Both the position numbers and the translations under genes were made by a program. The notes beneath the pieces were generated by a model. It was not told where the DNA came from. It was given only the letters and a program-made list of their open reading frames with translations, and made no database searches. This document shows, one piece after another, positions 30,848 to 41,730 of a DNA stretch of 64,000 nucleotides. The stretch comes from Shinisaurus crocodilurus (lineage: Eukaryota > Chordata > Lepidosauria > Squamata > Shinisauridae). The DNA lies in the NCBI GenBank assembly GCA_021292165.1, contig JAHFWL010000434.1, positions 310,001-374,000 on the forward strand. Reading direction: 5' to 3'. Numbering within the stretch: the first letter of the stretch is position 1; the number at the start of each line of letters is the position of its first letter.

Positions 30848-30998
30848 AGGGCAGTCTTCCCCAACCTGATGCCCTTCAGATGTGTTGGGCTACAACTCCC
30901 ATAATCCCCAGCCAGCATGGAATTGGCCACAATGTCTGGGGATGATGGGAGTTGCAGTCCAACACATCTGGAGCGTGCTGGATTGGGGAAGGCTGGAC
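30848..30998. mobile_element. Palindromic hAT-like MITE
   Basis: CAGTCTTCCCCAACCTGATG and the inverse of TTGGGGAAGGCTG are the ends. Centre GGGCTACAACTCCCAT / GATGGGAGTTGCAGTCC. No clear target duplication. Confidence 0.75.
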
Positions 30999-31934
30999 CA
31001 GATGACCTTCAAAGTCCCTTTCAATTATACGATGCAAATGCAGAGAGGTTGAGGTTTTCGTCTTCAAGTTCTGGCTCTTGGCAGAAGCTTCTCTTCTCCC
31101 ACTTTCTTGCTTTATGCTTCTGGAAAATGGGTTACTTATATGGTTCAGTCTCAAAAAAAAAATATGCAAGGAAAGTAGGTATGCCCATAAATCCTCCTCT
31201 GGGTGAAAAATATATATATATTAAAAGAGTATTTACAGAGGCAGCTCTAGTAAGGCAAATTGAAGAAGCCAAGTAAAGCAGCATTATTTGGCCTGCATTA
31301 AAGGTAGCTTATGTCCTTTTTTAAAAAGGGTTTTTTGGGTGTGTGTGTGTGTGGCTGTTTTTAAAACTGCCCTTATTCAGGGCAGTGCCAGCGGGTGGCA
31401 AGAGTATTATGAAACCTGTGTGAGTGTCATGTGAACAGTGTTTTGGCATCCGTGTGAACTCACATAGAAGGGAAGCTGGGAGGGAGGGTGCATGCTTCCA
31501 GCCACTGGCCTACCAGCATTCAAACTGAATGTGTGTAGGCTGTGTGCGTGGGATTGGGCAACTGTTGAATAATCAAGGTCTCTGGCTGCATGTATGGAGA
31601 CTATTTGCATATAGCCATGAGCATTCAGAGGAATGTCCAAATAGTGCTACTGACTAATTTGAGCTGTGTGTTTTGCCACAGCAACAGCCACATATGGACC
31701 ATCAGTTTTAGAAAGGGCTAGGAGGAGCATCCCTCAGTATTTCAGCCACTGCATGCTATGTTGGTATCTCTCAGTAAAGAAAACAATGCCGATTTCAAAT
31801 GTGGACTCTTCAGGTGTTCTCTTTGCGTTGCTTGCAGCCCTTAAATGACTTAAGCCAGAGAACCTGGATTTTTCAGGTGGCTGGGAGATTCTAGCATTCA
31901 AGCAGCAGACTTTGCTGGTTCAGATTGTCATCGT
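30999..31934. other. Unassigned DNA
   Basis: A short (TG)n run is at 31339-31352. Several short frames have no family features. No repeat that recurs in the window is visible. Confidence 0.35.
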
Positions 31935-32200
31935 GTGGCAACCCAGAAGCGGGCCTTCTCCGTGGTGGCACCCACCTTATGTAATGCCCTCCCCACTGGT
32001 GTTGGGGAGGTGCCAACTGTGGGGTGCTTTAGGCACCAGTTAAAAACCCATCTCTTTAACCAGGCATGCCCTGAGCGATTGTGCTGCCCGGTTAGCTTGC
32101 TAATTATGGCATTGTGAGTACTTCGTCTTAAGGTTTGCATAACTGTTCTATTTTAATGTATTTTATATGGTAAGTGGTATATAAATATATTAAACAACAA
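31935..32200 (+). mobile_element. L2-type LINE 3' end
   Basis: The frame 31935-32117 reads ATQKRAFSVVAPTLCNALP then RHQLKTHLFNQACPE, an L2-like ORF2 C-terminus. The 3' part has GGTAAGTGGTATATAAATAT and an ACAACAACAATA tail. Confidence 0.88.
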
Positions 32201-32358
32201 CAATATATTGTGTGTAAATTCCACTGAAATCAGCAGGGATTTTTCCCCACGTAAATTATGTGCTTAGGACCAGGGCTGAAAATCCACACACTTTGGCCTT
32301 AAGTGGTTTGTGGATCAGGGTGTTCAATGGCCAATCCTCCATGCTGCAAACCATCCTA

Positions 32359-32929
32359 AGCCAGCCACAGCTAGAAAGACACAAAGCTGAGGTGTCTCTC
32401 GAAGGAAGTGTCTGTAGGCGAAGCCGGCTGTTTGCTTAATCTGACGCGATGAGCGTGGTGTGGCTACGATGCATTGCCAATAAAACCATCCTTGTTAACC
32501 CCACGGGAACAGTGATATGCGAGCAAAGGTAGCCTGCTTGGGGGAAGAGGAGGAGAAAGAAAAATAAACAGCTACTGAATGAAGGCAAGGCCCATCTGAC
32601 AAGGAGGCATCTGAAAAGACAGAAAATAACTCAGCGCATTGTTGAGCAGTGTCTAGACAGGGATCCCAAGTGCAGAACACAGGGTGCTACAGTATACCAT
32701 GGAGAGGGCTTGGACATGGAAGAGGCAGAGCGGGATGGGGGGAAGAAGGGGGCAGATTCCAGCCCAGAGGGTTCAGCTTGTTCCTGCTCTGGTGGATATC
32801 ATGTGTGTAGAGATGGGGTGGTTGGGGAGGAATTTAGGGAAGAGATCAGCGAACTGGTTGCCTATTAGCCAGGCACAGCTAGAAAGACACAAAGCTGAGG
32901 TGTCTCTCGAAGGAAGTGTCTGTAGGCGA
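32359..32929. repeat. 63-bp near-identical direct repeat, spaced by 445 bp
   Basis: Bases 32359-32421 and 32867-32929 both run from AGCCAG(C/G)CACAGCTAGAAA to GTGTCTGTAGGCGA, with one mismatch seen. It is unlike any repeat elsewhere in the window. The spacer contains G-rich unique sequence. It looks like a recent local duplication by template switching. Confidence 0.85.
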
Positions 32930-33185
32930 GCCATGCTCAAGGTTATGGCATTGTCATACAAAGCCCTAAACAACTTAGGACCAGGACACCTAGTAGACTG
33001 CCTTCCTTTATATATGCCCAACTGTCCATTAAGATCATCAGAGGAGGCCTTGCTGATGATCATTCAAAAATTATCGGAATGCAATATCTCGACAGCGGGC
33101 CTTCTCAGTAGCGGCACCCACTGTGTGGAAAAAAAATTCCCTCGTGTGGTTTGGGAGGCAGAAAATTTGGCTCTTTGAAGGGCTA
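32930..33185 (+). mobile_element. L2-type LINE ORF2 C-terminal fragment
   Basis: The frame includes VMALSYKALNNLGPGHLVDC, LPLYMPNCPLRSSEEA and a degenerate AGLLSSGTHCVEKKFP, matching the L2-like region upstream of the fragments at 9.3 and 31.9 kb. It ends without an L2 tail. Confidence 0.8.
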
Positions 33186-33224
33186 CCTGGTTGACATCTG
33201 GTTTAAAGATAAAGAACCGTAAGA

Positions 33225-33677
33225 AGAGGTGTGGAGAAAGTGGACAGGGAGACATTTTTCTCCCTCTCTCATAATACTAGAAGCCAAGGGGTCATCCCAT
33301 GAAGCTGACTGGTGGGAGATTCCGGACAGATAAAAGGAAGTACTTCTTCACACAGCACAGAGTTAAACTATGGAATTCACTTCCACAGGATGTGGTGATG
33401 GCCACCAGTTTGGATGGCTTTAAAAGGGGATTGGACAAATTCATGGAGGAGAAGGCCATTGGTGGCTACTCCTACTAGTCCTATTGTGCTTCTTCCAGTA
33501 TCAGAGGCAGTATGCCCATGTACACCAGTTGCTGGGGGACATGGGCAGGAAGGTGCTGTTGCACTCATGTCCTGCTTGCGGGTTCCCGTGGGCAGCTGCT
33601 TGGCCACTGTGTGAACAGGATGCTGGACTAGATGGACCCTTGGCCTGATCCAGCAGGGCTCTTCTTGTGTTCTTAAG
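33225..33677 (+). mobile_element. CR1-type LINE 3' end
   Basis: GTGGAGAAAGTGGACAGGGA, CATCCCATGAAGCTGACTGG, GGAAGTACTTCTTCACACAG, TTTGGATGGCTTTAAAAGGG and GACTAGATGGACCCTTGG follow in order. It ends CTTCTTGTGTTCTTA. Only the last coding part and 3' UTR are present. Confidence 0.93.
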
Positions 33678-33689
33678 AGGGAGAAGCTG

Positions 33690-33835
33690 CCTTAAAGCTG
33701 CCCTGGGCAGCAGACTGAGAAGGCACACACAGGTCACCTGGTCAGTCTTCCCCACAATGGTGAGATGTAACGTATCTGTATTTAAATTATAGCCATTATT
33801 TCCAAATTTGCATCTATACATGTAAATTAGCACAT
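33690..33835 (+). mobile_element. Part of the GGCCAGGTGTCC foldback
   Basis: GCAGCAGACTGAGAAGGCAC, ACAGGTCACCTGGTCAGTC, GGTGAGATGTAACG and TTAAATTATAGCCATTATTT match the middle of the left arm at 18712-18958. Confidence 0.75.
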
Positions 33836-33839
33836 GAGT

Positions 33840-34022
33840 TCACAACCTAACAACAAACTATGGGGGGTTCTCTTCCTGGGTTGTTCATTGTTAAAAATCC
33901 ATAAGTAAACCACGGTACAGGGTTCACATGTAATGACAACCCATGATTCAACAACCACCCATGATTCAACGGCAATCCATACTCAACCCATTCTTTGGGT
34001 TGTTGTCACATACAAACCAGGT
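33840..34022. mobile_element. Foldback fragment, GGGTTC family
   Basis: CACAACCTAACAACAAAC, CAGGGTTCACATGTAATGAC, CCATGATTCAACAACC and GGGTTGTTGTCACATAC share words with the elements at 20149 and 56633. Pairing is partial. Confidence 0.6.
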
Positions 34023-34267
34023 CAAGTGATGTATAAAGCTGTGCCTCGGCACCAACCTACAGACCCAATGCATTTAACAATATTCCTTCTTGTTCATAAC
34101 ATTTCATAAATAATTCTCTTTTGCTTTCCCCTGCACTCTGTGTCTCATGTTACTTGCATATCTCCATAAGGGAGCAGAATAACAGGGACTGTTGTTGGCC
34201 ACTGCTCAGAAGATGGTTCTTTTCAACAGTTTCTCTCTCTCTTGCTTTCTCTGCTCAACTTCAAGGA

Positions 34268-34362
34268 CTAAAAGTGTAATCCTATACATGTCTTCTCAAG
34301 TAAGCTCGATTGAGTCCAATGGGGCTTACTTCCAGGTAGGTGGGTATAGAATTGCAATGTAA
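34268..34362. repeat. Foldback repeat, AGTAAGTCCCACTG family
   Basis: AGTGTAATCCTATACATGTC, AAGTAAGCTCGATTGAGTCC, AATGGGGCTTACTTCC and GGGTATAGAATTGCAATG. Confidence 0.7.
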
Positions 34363-34768
34363 ATGATGGAAATTCTTACCAGATTTGTCCAGGTCTTTTC
34401 CCCCGGGCAACGTTGGCTTAAGAAAAATGTGAGATGATCCTGCTATACTTAAAGAAGTTATCTGATCACATGATTCTTTTAAAAAGCAAGGCATTCTGTA
34501 AAGAAACGGGCCCATATTTAGTGTCTCTATTAACTCCAGATCAAATGTAATCAGTGAAGTTATAATATTATGCTTTATAACTTCCAGTCCTGCAGAAAGA
34601 AAATGGCACCACATCTTTTGTTTAAAAATCCTTTTCATGCATCATCACCAGTAAGTAAAAAAAAAAACAACGACAAAAAATACCCGACACTCAGTTACAC
34701 CTCGGCAAACCCAGAACACATTTCCTTTCTAGTCTCTTTCTGTGTGGCCTAACCTAGTGATCCCAAAG
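34363..34768. other. Unassigned AT-rich DNA
   Basis: No repeat or gene recognised. Poly-A stretch near 34656. Confidence 0.35.
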
Positions 34769-34990
34769 TAGGGTGGCCATGTGACCTACTATACAGCAGA
34801 CAGTCCTCTGTTTGAAGGACTTTTCAGTCCAATTCTGGTTAAAGACAGGGAACCATAAGAAGGGAGAACGGAGGCCTTGAAGCTGCCCATCGCACTTAGC
34901 CCCTGAGCAACAGACTGAACAGACACACAGCTCACCATCTCCCCCACGGTGGTGGGATATAATTTCTATTTAAATTATAGTAATTCCCCC
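34769..34990 (+). mobile_element. Left half of the GGCCAGGTGTCC foldback
   Basis: AGGGTGGCCATGTGACCTAC, AGTCCTCTGTTTGAAGGAC, ACCATAAGAAGGGAG and ATTTAAATTATAGTAATT follow the order of 18712-18958. No right half is attached. Confidence 0.8.
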
Positions 34991-35283
34991 AGCACTGTGG
35001 TCCTAATTGGAGTCAGGGCCCTTTGCTTTAAAGAGATGGGCAATCCAATCATAGTCAGATCTCTCGTCTCATCTAGTTTGGCCCTAGGTCCTTTTAACTA
35101 AAAATAAAGTAGCAATACGTTACAAACCCAGATCTACAAAAGGACTGGAGAAGCTGCTTTCCTCTTCAGAGAGCTGCTAGTAATAATGTCTTCCTCTGTC
35201 AGCATGATGGTGGTGGTGTGCGGCAAGAATATTTTCCTTTTCCTGTCTGCTGGTGGAATTTCCCTTATTATATAATATCTGAA

Positions 35284-35480
35284 GCAGGGGTGGGCAACGT
35301 ATGGCCCCCCAAATGCTGTTGGACTACAACTCCCATGAGCCCTCTGGAACAACCAAGAACAACTCTACTTCATCATCTGCATGACCATCTTTCAGATATT
35401 TGAAGACTGCTCTCAGATCTCCCCTTAATCTTCTCTTCTCCAGCTCTATTGGCTCCACTCCCTTAACCCAGCACCTTGCT
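35284..35480 (-). mobile_element. Half hAT-like MITE joined to a reverse CR1 fragment
   Basis: Bases 35286-35340 are the left half of a MITE (CAGGGGTGGGCAACGTATGG, GGACTACAACTCCCATGAG). From about 35345 the minus strand reads CR1 coding sequence: EKRRLRGDLRAVFKYLKDGH and VELFLVVPEG. The right MITE arm is missing. Confidence 0.75.
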
Positions 35481-35627
35481 TCTAGGACCTCCTGCCCCCC
35501 ACCCTGCCACATCAGCCACTATTTTGCACATGGCTGAGGCTGGTGGACCTTTGGGTTCTAGTGAAAAACCAACTTAGATCCCAACTTAGCTTGAGCTCTG
35601 CCCACCTCTGCCATATACCATGTAGAG

Positions 35628-36542
35628 CAGTGATGGCGAACCTTTTTGAGCCCGAGTGCCCAAACTGCAACACAAAACCAACTTATTTATTTCAAAGTGC
35701 CAACACTGCAATTAAACCTGAATACCGAGGTTTTAGTTTTAGAAAAACAACTCATACAGTTGTCCGAACTAATTAACATCTTTTGTCTTTAAAGAAAAAC
35801 ACAATAACAGAGCTTTCAATGATACAAACAGTTTTTTGTGGGGGGGAAAATCAACTCAAAAAATTATTATAGTACTACATTGTACACATAGCCTGAAGGG
35901 AATTTATACAAACTTTTTAAATAATTAGGCACATGTATTTTGGATAAGGGATTCTCAACTTGTAATATGATTATATGCCAGACTGAAATTGTATGGGGCC
36001 AAGCTTTACCCCGGGTCCTTTCCCTGCTTCTACAGGTGTCGGATTAGTAAAAGTCAACCTGTACTAGGATGAGCAAGATAAACAAGAAAACTAAACGTGC
36101 TTAACACATTTTAAACACTTTATGTCTTTGACTGCAAACACTGCATTAGGTAAAAGTTTGCATTGGGCATGCGTTTGCACAGTTAATGTGATTTTTGCTA
36201 TTGCATGCATGCTGATAATTTGTCAAACCTTGACTCATACTCCGTTAGTTTGAGAGCAACACATGCAGCACTCAGGTCAACTGTTAGGGCTTTACATCCA
36301 AGCCATGCTCTGTGCATCATTCTTCAAAACCTTTTAAATGTGATAACAATGTAGAAAAGGATTATGTAACAGGAATTCTAGAATAAAATCATTCTGTTCC
36401 ACACTGTGAGAAAGAACAAAATCATTAGTGTTTTGCAGAAGGGGACAGTCTTTTTGCGATCTGGTGACCAATGGCTCGAGTGCCCACAGAGAGGTCCCTG
36501 CGTGCCAGCTGTGGCACCTGTGCCATAGGTTCGCCATCACTG
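35628..36542. mobile_element. hAT element, 915 bp, non-autonomous
   Basis: It starts CAGTGATGGCGAACC and ends GGTTCGCCATCACTG, a perfect 15-bp terminal inverted repeat. Perfect 8-bp duplications ATGTAGAG lie at 35620-35627 and 36543-36550. Subterminal words GAGTGCCCA (left) and GAGTGCCCACAGAGAGG (right) are typical of Charlie-like hAT families found widely in vertebrates. There is no transposase frame; the interior is AT-rich and unique in the window. Confidence 0.96.
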
Positions 36543-36954
36543 ATGTAGAGTGTTTAGTCCACAGAACACTTCCTGAGATAGAAGAGTCAGAAGGTCTAGT
36601 GTTTGTTTGTTTTTATGGCATGTTCAGGTCATGAATTCAGGGCAAGAAAACTAGTGGTGTGGCAGGCGAACAGTATTCGGGGAAGCTCCATGGTGTAGCT
36701 AGGAATGAACCTCAAGACCAATGTCCAGGGGCCCACAGCTCAGGGGCCCTCTGAAATGACCACTCAGGGAGAAGCATGTGATGGGGCTCACTGGGACTGA
36801 CACTGAAAGTACAGCATCCCTTGTTGCAAATAAATCTCTGTCATTTTTCCAGATTAATGACTTTCTTTTTAATTATATTCAGGGATGGGCGGCCAGGCAT
36901 GGTTACTGATGCTCATTTTATTATTTTTTTACTTTTAAAATATAGGGCAGTATC

Positions 36955-37237
36955 CTGTGCTGCTCGTGCAACAGTGAGACTCACTGCTAGTGCAACAAGA
37001 AGCTAGCGGTTCCTCAAGCATCCAGAAAGAGCAGAAATGCTTGCTTCCAGAATGTGGCTGGTCAGAGGAGGTCACAGAAGGGAGCTCCACTAACCTGTTC
37101 CAATATGGAAACAAATGTTTCTACTCATTTCCAGGGTTGCTTTTGGAAGTGCTAGTTCCTGTTGTGCTAGCGGTGAGTCCCACTAATGCAACGGAGCTAG
37201 CAGAAACGCAGTGGTAGTATAGGATACTGTTAGTGTA
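36955..37237. mobile_element. Foldback, GCTAGTGCAACA family
   Basis: AGTATCCTGTGCTGCTCG and GTAGTATAGGATACTG, CGTGCAACAGTGAGACTC and GAGTCCCACTAATGCAAC, and AAATGCTTGCTTCCAG and TTTCTACTCATTTCC are inverted pairs. A related copy is at 45160-45490. Confidence 0.75.
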
Positions 37238-37365
37238 TAAAGAAAAATAAGTTTTGTGTAATGTTTGTTTTGTTATGTTTTGCAGCAGCTTTTGTGCTGC
37301 TTATCTGAAAATATTTTAGATAGTGTGAGACATGCCTGTCTATGTTTATAGAGCTATTTTTATAG

Positions 37366-37612
37366 AGCCAGTGTGGCGTAGTGGTGAGATTGTTGGACTG
37401 GGACTCAGGAGATCCGGGCTCTAGTCCCTGTTCGGCCATGAAAACTCACTGAGTGACTTTGGGCCAGTCACTGACTCTCAGCCTAACCTACCTCACAGGG
37501 TTGTTGTGAGGATAAAATGGAGGGGGGGAGGAGGATGATTATGTAAGCCGCCTTGGGCTCCTTGCAGGAAAAAAAGGCGGGGTATAAATATAATAAATAA
37601 ATAAATAAATAA
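37366..37612 (+). mobile_element. MIR/CORE-like SINE
   Basis: Full head (GAGCCAGTGTGGCGTAG), B-box-like GGGCTCTAGTCCCTG, body and a (AATA)n tail. Confidence 0.95.
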
Positions 37613-39414
37613 AATATTTTTGTCTGCAGCTTAGCCAAGCATAAGAAAAACTAACTGTGAGACAAGAAGTCATCATGTGATGTATATAGGCCAATGACAT
37701 ATAATAGCCAAGCTTTGGCCATATGTATCATGCATGTATGATTCTGAGCTGCACTTGCTTGCACTTGCTTTTTGCTGAGCTAAATATACCTTCAAAGTTT
37801 TGAACTTTGCATATAGACTGTATATAGAATGTAAAGTAACCTGTAGTGATGCTTTGTAATAAGTTAATAAAACCGTTAGAATAGAACTGTTTTAACTACA
37901 GAGTAATTGCCCATATTTTCCTTTTCTACAACAAAATGGTACTCATTCCCAAGTGAGGGTGCAATCTTATGCATGGTTTTTTGTCCAAACATGGATAGGA
38001 TTGCACCCTAAATATGTTTAGCATCAGGGCAGCAGAAGCAAACTCCGTTTTATTCCCGTAGTCATGATGGTGCTAGGATTTAAGTGAATTTAAAATGTGA
38101 AACTGCACACACTCAGAATATTTCTTAGTGTTGTGCTTTTTAAAATCAAGGTAGGCCAATTTTTAATTGTCCCCCCCCCTCCAACATATCAAGAATGTAG
38201 AAGCAGTTGTAAAACTTGGAATGGCCATTTTGGGATGGGGAAGAGAAACGTTAGTTGTGTACTTTGCAAGTGAAGTAATGCACATGGCCATCTAAAGGGG
38301 CCGCCTGTAAGACCATTAGGTCCAGAGTCTAAAATTACCTAGCTGCACCACAAGGGAAACTTGTCTGCTTGTCCTCTTTCCATTGAGGAACCCTCAGTCA
38401 GCTTCAAAGGTGCCCCAACATTCCCCAATGCAGGCACACAGTTTGAAAGCCACCCTTCTGCTGCTTACCCAGATTACATCTTAGTCATTCTATCCCCAGC
38501 TGCACGAATGCAAATAAATCTCTGTCGTTTTTGCAGATTAATGACTTTTAGAACTTCCTGCAAAATCTGTACAGCGGATATCTCAGAAGGCACTTCCTTT
38601 CGCCCCATTGCAGGAAAACTGTTGCTTTCAGAGCTTCCTAGAATGTGAATTTACACTCAGTGTTGTTTGTCCCTGAAGTCTGTTGTTATGTCTGCAAAAA
38701 CAGAGGATTAAAAAAAACAAAACCTGCTGAATCAGAGGGTGTCTTTGTAGACACTTTCCCCCAGAAGAAACGTCATCAAAAAGCCAAGCTAAGCAATGTT
38801 TATCTGCAGTCACTTTTTGGTCATTATGATGGGCCTTACCAGACCATAACAACTGGATTTTTACATAGGGCTATACTCACAGGAGATGGCTGGAAGTATT
38901 CTGTGCCAGAGAATTTGACATGTAGGTAGGCTTGAATCTCCATCCCACCAAGCTTCTCACTGTAGCCTTTCCTATGTATACCGAGGGCTTCAAGCCAGAG
39001 CAGATAACAATCTGCTGCTCTTGGGCACCACCAATGCAGCTGGTCAGAAGAAGGTCGTGCGGTCTTTAATCTGAGAGACCCAGACTGGTTCAGCAGTTTG
39101 TCAGGCCACAGAAGAGGCCAGCGAGGTTTTACCTTGCCCTATAAATCTCCACAGTCTTCCCTGGTACTTTGGTCTCTGTCCGATCCCCTTCCTTATTTAC
39201 AATCTGCCCTCATCCTGCCAGACCTGACCATTGGCCCTTGTCATGACCATCTCTGTAGTCATAAGGTTCCAGTAAGCCCTCCTCTTCTTGTTTCCTCCCT
39301 TTCGCTACACAACCCCCAAAGCCAAGCCTGTCCTTTTCTCCGTGCTGATTACATTTCCTTCACCAGATGTTGAGAACACTATTTTCACCAGGGCCACATT
39401 GACTTTTCTCACTT
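37613..39414. other. Mostly unassigned DNA with one MITE remnant
   Basis: Bases 37958-38012 are a minimal GCAATCCTATGCA element (GGGTGCAATCTTATGCATGG, GGATTGCACCC). Otherwise I see no family. About 38400-38640 is unique sequence with words repeated from 36820 (ATAAATCTCTGTC, GATTAATGACTTT), suggesting a 40-bp duplicated segment. A 91-codon frame at 39098-39373 has no family features. Confidence 0.4.
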
Positions 39415-39602
39415 CAAGTTCAGTGAAGGCGGGCGGCTCCAATGTCAGTGGGGCAGTGTATCCACTCCGGGTTGCAGCCTGAACTTTCAAGGTTCTATTT
39501 TGGGGCTAGGATTTCAGCACCATGGATAGCCCTTAAAAATTCAGACTAAAACCCAGAGTGGATACACCGCCCCACTGGCATTGGAGTCACTAGCCTCCGC
39601 TG
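39415..39602. mobile_element. Foldback of about 190 bp
   Basis: GGCGGGCGGCTCCAATGTC, GTGGGGCAGTGTATCCACTC and GGTTGCAGCCTGAA on the left pair with GAGTGGATACACCGCCCCAC, GGCATTGGAGTCACT and the right edge. The loop holds CCTTGAAA and TTCAGACT words. Family unknown. Confidence 0.7.
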
Positions 39603-39645
39603 TTTAAGTTCTTCGTCCCTCTGCCCCACTATAAAGCCTCAGGGG

Positions 39646-39981
39646 CAGGGCTGCAGAACCTCTGACCTGTGTTCCCAATATGGTACTGCTGAGATTCCCC
39701 AGAAGGCCGTGGGTCCTTCCCCTGACCCCAACCCTTCCCCCCAACCCCCACTCATTCAGTGTTTTCCTGGCTTTTGTGCTTTTCCCTCCCCCCTTTCTAA
39801 AAAGTTGAAATGCCTCTCCTTGGGCTTAGTTACTGGCAGTAAGAGCTTTAAGCTGAAATATGCTGGCACTTTTGGCCCCGCCCCTTTTGCCTTCAGCTCC
39901 ACCCACCACTGGAATGTGGCCCCTGAAAGCCTTTCCAAAATGGAATTTGGCCCTCAGGCTGAAAGAGGTTCTGCACCCCTG
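39646..39981. mobile_element. hAT-like element, 336 bp
   Basis: Ends CAGGGCTGCAGAACCTC and GAGGTTCTGCACCCCTG are inverted with one internal difference. Flanks CTCAGGGG and CTCAAGGGG match if one base is inserted. No ORF. Confidence 0.75.
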
Positions 39982-40221
39982 CTCAAGGGGAAGGGACCAC
40001 ACAGTGATAACACATGATGTAGTGAAAGGCCAATTGATCAGATAGGACCTCCCCACTGCTGCTGTGACTAGCAAGCTCTTGAGGGTACCAAAATAAGCAC
40101 CATTTCATGTGTAATGGTTGGGATTGCATGGACCATGGCTGAGGGTAGAACAGTTATGTAGGAAAATGGTGGCCCATGCAAGAAATGACCAAATGTAAAG
40201 ACAAGAGGAGCACAGGCTAGG

Positions 40222-40370
40222 CTGCAGTGGCTCCCCCAACGATGAGGACCCAGATGTTGTTGGACTACAACCCCCCCCATCTTCCCCAGCCAACAGGGCC
40301 AGTGGTCTGGGATGATGGGAGTGGCAGTCCAACAACATCTGGGGAACCCAAAGTTGGGAACCAGTGGGTT
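40222..40370. mobile_element. Palindromic hAT-like MITE
   Basis: CAGTGGCTCCCCCAAC and GTTGGGAACCAGTG are the ends. CAGATGTTGTTGGACTACAA and CAGTCCAACAACATCTG are arm words. The left end has a C-run. Confidence 0.75.
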
Positions 40371-40484
40371 AGAGATCAGTATGTAGGACAAATCTGGGTT
40401 GGCCAGCCAATGTACACTCAGTAGGGAGCTGGAACCAATCCTGATGCCTGACAAAATGTACTTGTAAGATTCTCATAAAAAAGA

Positions 40485-40740
40485 AGGCAAGGAGAGCCCT
40501 TCTGGATCAGATCAAAGGTCCATCTAGTTCAGCATCCTGTTTCCCACAGTAGCCAACCAGATGCCTCCAGGAAGCCCATAAGCAGGGATGGAAGACAATA
40601 GGCTTCCTTCCTCTGTTGCCCCCCAACAACTGGTATTTGTAGTCATACTGTTGCTGAACATGGAAGTTCCTTGTAGGCAACATGGGTAAAAGCCATTGAT
40701 AGAATGTGTTTGTCACTTTCATACTTGATAATTTTAAGCA
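40485..40740 (-). mobile_element. CR1-type LINE 3' tail
   Basis: GAGAGCCCTTCTGGATCAG, GGTCCATCTAGTTCAGCATC, AACCAGATGCCTCCAGGAAG and AATAGGCTTCC are inverse CR1 tail sequence. Confidence 0.85.
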
Positions 40741-41728
40741 TACACTTAAAGCGGGGGGGGGGGAGGCACATGCAGCCTCCCTGGCTGTTTTGCACCCCTA
40801 CCCCTACTGAATTTGCCATGGCAGTGGCAGCAGTGGCAAAAAAAAAGTAGCGATTTTGGAAGCAGAATCATGTTCCTGGAAGCCTCCTGGGACTGGAGTG
40901 CAATTCTCCTTGTAAACAAGATCCACATTCCGCACGTGCTTTGTTTCCTTCCAAAATCACTGCTGTTTTTGCCACCACAGCAACAAGTTTGATGGCAGCT
41001 GCAACTGCTGTGGGGGAAAGGTAATGCACCCCCCAACCCCTGGATGTTGCCCACCCCTGACTTATATTCACCTTTACATGTGTACACATTTTTTTAAAAA
41101 AAGAAGCCATGATGTGTGAGTAACCCTGACTGGCTGTGACAAAACTGAACAGTTTTTAAAGTGTTCTTTGGTTCATGCATATCAAAGGGAAAAGGCAGCT
41201 GAGTGGGAGGAAAGTAGCTCCATTTATATCAACATTTAACTTTATTTTACCAAGGAAGTTGAGAAGCCATTCACATCCTGGCCCACCAAGAGACCTGGGC
41301 AATGCCCTTCTCGCTTCATCCTCGTTCTCAGTGCTTCCTGCATGAATTATCTCTGCTTTCCTGTTGGCAGGAACTGAATTCCAACTGGTACAAAGGCTTG
41401 GGACAGGATATAAACAGGAAACGTCATCCAGATGACGCAATGGGCCTCCGAGCTCCGGGTGAGCAGGTTCCTGTGCTTTGCAATGGTGAACCTGGATGCC
41501 AAAATGAATGCCTGGAAGCAAGAGCGTTTTCATGAATAAGCATGATGCAGCCGCTGAGGCTAGTGAAATCATTTTTTCCCCTCAAAAACCACATGGCTAC
41601 AATATCCAATGTCCTTCACATTCAGCATATGAGTGTGCTGAATACTCATTGTCTCGCTGCGTGTCTATAGATTACCAGTGTATATTGAACTGGTACTTAA
41701 GTGCCAGTTGTGCCTTTTGCTGGGAATG
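40741..41728. other. Unassigned DNA with G- and A-runs
   Basis: The overlapping frames at 41156-41572 (minus) and 41302-41535 (plus) lack family features. Bases 41240-41530 are repeat-free. No gene is called. Confidence 0.3.
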
Positions 41729-41730
41729 TA

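Noticed and set aside
32684..33178. 164-codon frame as a host gene
   Set aside because: Its second half is an L2-like ORF2 C-terminus and the first half runs through the duplicated 63-bp block.
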